Made by a program: the position numbers and the translations under genes | Shown: positions 61,305 through 64,000 of the stretch, piece after piece | How positions within the stretch are numbered: position 1 is the stretch's first letter | Layout of the letters: the number at the start of each line of letters is the position of its first letter | The notes under the pieces: generated by a model | The model's database searches: none | Told to the model about the DNA's origin: nothing | Seen by the model: only the letters and a program-made list of their open reading frames with translations | Origin: Clostridium sp. | Lineage (GTDB): Bacteria > Bacillota > Clostridia > TANB77 > CAG-508 | Direction of reading: 5' to 3' | NCBI GenBank assembly: GCA_018371855.1 | Contig: JAHAKD010000003.1 | Coordinates: 124,001-188,000 of the forward strand | Length of the DNA: 64,000 nt

Positions 61305-62138
61305 ATGGTAAAAAACTATTTAAAAAATTTAAGTTTTATGATATTAGGATGTATAATTATGGCTATTGGAACAGCAATGTTTTTGTTACCTAATAAGTTT
61401 TCAACAGGAGGAGTAACAGGAATTGCGACGATAGTATATTATTTGTTTAAGATTCCATTAGGAACTGTTAATATCATAATAAATATTCCAATTCTTATTT
61501 TTACATTTTATAGATTAGGAAAAACAGTAGTTATAAATTCAATTATAGGTTCGATAGTATATTCATTATTTATAGATATCTTAGATAAATTTCCGGCTTT
61601 TACAAATGACGTATTTTTGGCGAGTGTATATGGAGGAGTATTTTTAGGGATAGGTACAGGAATTGTATTAAATGCAAATGCCACAACCGGTGGAACTGAA
61701 TTAGTTAGTAGCTTAATAAAAACATATAATCTAAATATAAAAACTAGTAGCCTTATAATGATTATAGATTCTTCTATTGTACTATTAAATGTAGTTGTTT
61801 TTAAAGAAATAGAAATTGGTTTATATTCAGCAATAGCAATTATTTTAATGGGAAAGGTTCTAGATATTATAGTAGAAGGTACAGATTTTTCAAAACTAAT
61901 ATTTATTATATCTAAAAAAAATGATAAAATATCTAAAGAGATAGGTGAATATATAAAACGAGGAACAACTGGGATATATGGTAAGGGAATGTTCGAGGAT
62001 AAAGATAGATTAGTATTAATGTGTGCAGCAGGAAGAGGAGATGTACTAAAAATAAAACACATCGTACAAGAAAACGATAAAGATGCTTTTATAATTATAA
62101 CAAATGCCAGAGAAGTTTTAGGAAAAGGATTTAAGTAG
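61305..62138 (+). CDS. YitT-family membrane protein (DUF161 + DUF2179)
   Basis: This is an integral membrane protein of 277 residues from the ATG at 61305. Five to six helices occupy residues 8-185 (FMILGCIIMAIGTAMFLLP near the start, GIGTGIVLNANATTGGTELV in the middle). A soluble C-terminal DUF2179 domain follows (RGTTGIYGKGMFEDKDRLVL). The family is widespread in Firmicutes and the transported substrate is unknown. The hairpin before it overlaps its ribosome-binding site. Confidence 0.9.
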   Translation: MVKNYLKNLSFMILGCIIMAIGTAMFLLPNKFSTGGVTGIATIVYYLFKIPLGTVNIIINIPILIFTFYRLGKTVVINSIIGSIVYSLFIDILDKFPAFTNDVFLASVYGGVFLGIGTGIVLNANATTGGTELVSSLIKTYNLNIKTSSLIMIIDSSIVLLNVVVFKEIEIGLYSAIAIILMGKVLDIIVEGTDFSKLIFIISKKNDKISKEIGEYIKRGTTGIYGKGMFEDKDRLVLMCAAGRGDVLKIKHIVQENDKDAFIIITNAREVLGKGFK

Positions 62139-62147
62139 GAGGAATAT

Positions 62148-63017
62148 ATGAAACAGCAAGAATTTTTACTAGAAAATTATAGTTCATTTAATTTAAAAGA
62201 TATATTTGAATGTGGACAATGCTTTAGATGGAATGAGGAAGATGATGGAAGCTATACAGGAGTTTTTTGTAATAATGTAATAAATGTTAAAAAAACGACT
62301 AAAGGAATATATTTTAAGGGTGTTTGCGAAAAAGATATTGTTAATACTGTAATAGATTATTTTGACTTAGATAGAGATTATAATAAGATAAAACGAATAT
62401 TGGCGAAAGTAGATAATAATATGAAAGAAAGCATAAAGTATGGAGAAGGTATTAGAATTTTGAACCAAGATTTATGGGAAACTATAATTTCATTTATAAT
62501 ATCAGCTAATAACAATATTCCAAGAATTAAAGGGATTATAGAGAGATTGTCTAAGAAATATGGCAGAAAAATAAAATATAATAATAAAGAATATTATACT
62601 TTCCCAACACCAGAAGAATTAAGCAATGTTTCTGTTCAAGAATATAGAGAATTGGGTTTAGGTTTTAGAGATATTAGACTATATGAGACTACTAAAATGA
62701 TTTTAAATAAGGATGTAGATATTTCTAAATTAAATGAAATAAAGGATACAAACCAAGTAAGAGATGAGCTATTAAAACTTTCTGGAGTTGGTCCGAAAGT
62801 TGCGGATTGTATTTTGCTATTTTCTACATTAAAAAGATTTGATGTATTTCCTATTGATGTATGGGTAAGAAGAGTTATGAATGATTTATATATTCATAAA
62901 GAAGATGAGAAAAATGTAAGCAAAAAAGAGATATTAAAATTAGCAAATGATAAATTTGGAAATTTAGAAGGAATAGCTCAGCAGTATCTATTTTATTGGA
63001 GAAGAGAACTAGGATAA
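62148..63017 (+). CDS. ogg: 8-oxoguanine DNA glycosylase / AP lyase (OGG1 type)
   Basis: This DNA-repair enzyme removes 8-oxoguanine. The protein has 289 residues. An N-terminal OGG_N domain starts with FNLKDIFECGQCFRW. The helix-hairpin-helix GPD motif is LSGVGPKVADCILLF with the catalytic Lys near 218. The catalytic Asp lies in FPIDVWVRR near 237. AGGAGG precedes the ATG, nine bases after the YitT-family gene, so the two are one operon. A terminator overlaps the stop. Confidence 0.94.
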   Translation: MKQQEFLLENYSSFNLKDIFECGQCFRWNEEDDGSYTGVFCNNVINVKKTTKGIYFKGVCEKDIVNTVIDYFDLDRDYNKIKRILAKVDNNMKESIKYGEGIRILNQDLWETIISFIISANNNIPRIKGIIERLSKKYGRKIKYNNKEYYTFPTPEELSNVSVQEYRELGLGFRDIRLYETTKMILNKDVDISKLNEIKDTNQVRDELLKLSGVGPKVADCILLFSTLKRFDVFPIDVWVRRVMNDLYIHKEDEKNVSKKEILKLANDKFGNLEGIAQQYLFYWRRELG

Positions 63018-63040
63018 GTTCTTTTCTCTATTATTTTTAT
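62999..63040 (+). terminator. Terminator after ogg
   Basis: The 12-bp stem gagaagagaact / agttcttttctc (62999-63010 with 63017-63028) has one G-T pair and a T-rich tail. The stop codon lies in the loop. Confidence 0.8.
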
Positions 63041-63379
63041 GTAGAAATTACCAAAAACACAGAGAAACTTAATATTTAAAAGTGAGAAAAATGTCGAAAA
63101 AAGGAGAAAAAAGAGATAATCAAAAATAATAAAGAAAAATAATAAATAACTATTTACAAACACAAAATAATGTGATATATAAAAGACAGATTTATTCTAA
63201 ATCGTTTTTTATATCAAAACTAATTTCAAATAATTTATAATCTAAATAAAACCCTTAATAAAAAAGTTAATAATAGTAGGAGGTGGTGCTTTTCCTATAA
63301 TTAAATAAACTCCAATTTATTATACATGTCTATTTACGGTTTAGAATAAATCTATAATTATATTTTTAGGAGAATAAAT
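63018..63379 (+). other. Region between ogg and comM: promoter and a 17-bp inverted repeat
   Basis: No gene is seen in these 360 bases. A promoter-like TTTACA (63153-63158), 17 bases, TATATA (63176-63181) could serve comM. An inverted repeat, agatttattctaaatcg (63188-63204) and cggtttagaataaatct (63337-63353), has 16 of 17 positions matching and spans 166 bp. It may be a small non-autonomous element or a leader structure. No target duplication is clear. An AGGAGGTGGTG at about 63279 has no ORF after it. One TGTCGAA lies at 63091-63097. Confidence 0.45.
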
Positions 63380-64000
63380 TTGTTATCAATAGTAAATACA
63401 ATTGCATTAAATGGTACAGAAGGTACTGTAGTAGAAGCACAAGTAGATTTAGCAGCAGGAATACCACATTGGGATATGGTAGGTATGTTAGGAACAAGCA
63501 TAAAAGAATCAAAAGAAAGGATAACTGTTGCTATAAAAAATAGTGGAATAAAACTAGTGGGAAAAAAGATAAGTGTAAATTTAGCACCAGCAGAGATAAG
63601 AAAAGAAGGATCCTCTTTTGATTTAGCAATAGCGGTGGGAATATTAAGTAATTTAGGTATAATTCAAAAAGAAAATATTGATTCATCAATTTTTATAGGT
63701 GAAATATCATATAATGGAAATATTAATTCTGTAAAAGGTGTATTACCCAGGTGTTTATCAGCACAAAAAAATGGATTTAAAAGGGTATATATACCAAATT
63801 CTAATATTAATGAAGCTAGGTTAGTAAATAATTTAGAAATCGTAAGTGTTAATTCTTTAAAAGATTTAATTCAAAAAATTAATTCGAAAATACCCATAGA
63901 AAAAAATATAAGTCAAATAGAACATTATGCTAAAGTAGAGTATGACATAGATTTTGCGGAGATTTATGGCCAAGAAAAGGTTAAAAGAGCACTCGAGATT
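63380..64000 (+). CDS. comM: ComM/YifB-type magnesium-chelatase-like AAA protein, N-terminal part (runs off window)
   Basis: The frame is open from the TTG at 63380, seven bases after AGGAG, to the window end (207 residues). It shows the YifB/ComM N-terminal domain: IVNTIALNGTEGTVVEAQVD, GMLGTSIKESKERITVAIKN, INLAPAEIRKEGSSFDL-type sequence (VNLAPAEIRKEGSSFDLAIA) and the start of the AAA part, YGQEKVKRALEI. ComM is a hexameric helicase that speeds branch migration in natural transformation. Gram-positive YifB roles are less clear. The N-terminal domain is Lon-protease-like in fold. Confidence 0.92.
   Translation, partial: MLSIVNTIALNGTEGTVVEAQVDLAAGIPHWDMVGMLGTSIKESKERITVAIKNSGIKLVGKKISVNLAPAEIRKEGSSFDLAIAVGILSNLGIIQKENIDSSIFIGEISYNGNINSVKGVLPRCLSAQKNGFKRVYIPNSNINEARLVNNLEIVSVNSLKDLIQKINSKIPIEKNISQIEHYAKVEYDIDFAEIYGQEKVKRALEI

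Noticed and set aside
1..64000. tRNA genes, rRNA genes, CRISPR arrays, transposase or integrase genes
   Set aside because: I looked for conserved tRNA T-arm sequence, regular spaced repeats and recombinase motifs and saw none in the window.

Overview
The window is 64 kb of a very AT-rich, Gram-positive-type chromosome, most likely an anaerobic member of the Clostridia. The reasons are sigma-A promoters with TTGACA-17-TATAAT spacing, strong Shine-Dalgarno sites, a T-box leader before argGH, a dcw cell-wall cluster starting with mraZ, a CwlD-type amidase, TGTCGAA (Spo0A-type) boxes, and RNase J, TrmFO and ThyX. Genus and species cannot be fixed from the sequence.

Layout. 1-9.3 kb: end of aspS, cwlD, and a giant cyclic beta-1,2-glucan synthase-like gene. 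9.4-18 kb: thyX, rnj, a PH-domain gene and argHG with its T-box, interleaved with four small orphan genes. 18-28.6 kb: gltX, an MscS channel, then an NAD-metabolism block (nadD, nadE, a PTS-IIC-like permease, the nrtR regulator, pncB) and a HAD phosphatase. 28.7-40.5 kb: a monofunctional transglycosylase and the dcw cluster mraZ-rsmH-ftsL-(orphan gene)-PBP-murE-mraY-ftsW-murG. 40.5-51 kb: coiled-coil cassettes, topA, a SNF2/SWIM helicase and trmFO. 51-64 kb: two tandem small membrane proteins, rpsL-rpsG-fusA-tuf, plsX-acpP, another coiled-coil cassette, rnc, a radical-SAM-like gene without its cysteines, a YitT-family gene, an OGG-type glycosylase and the start of comM.

Main discovery. Four unrelated housekeeping genes (cwlD, pncB, mraZ, rsmH) are each broken in the same way: one extra C directly before a GGN glycine codon, so that a CGG triplet stands in the zero frame. 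In each gene, skipping that single C restores a full-length, family-typical protein (237, 478, 143 and 309 residues), while staying in frame reaches a stop within a few to about twenty codons. By eye, these four are the only in-frame CGG triplets in about 17,500 codons of ordinary genes. This points to +1 frameshifting at CGG, or a lost or hungry CGG codon, rather than random pseudogenes.

A second gene class stands apart. Nine monocistronic orphan genes, most with their own consensus promoter, strong ribosome-binding site and terminator, use mixed codons, including 14 in-frame CGG codons in about 1,500. They lie between conserved operons, and one splits the dcw cluster. The two codon regimes conflict, which makes CGG decoding the central question of this window.

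Other signals: a 19-base element shared in opposite orientation just downstream of the nadD and pncB promoters (candidate NrtR operator), MraZ repeats with 10-base period, Spo0A-type boxes, dispersed REP-like palindromes, and three small-acidic-protein plus coiled-coil cassettes.
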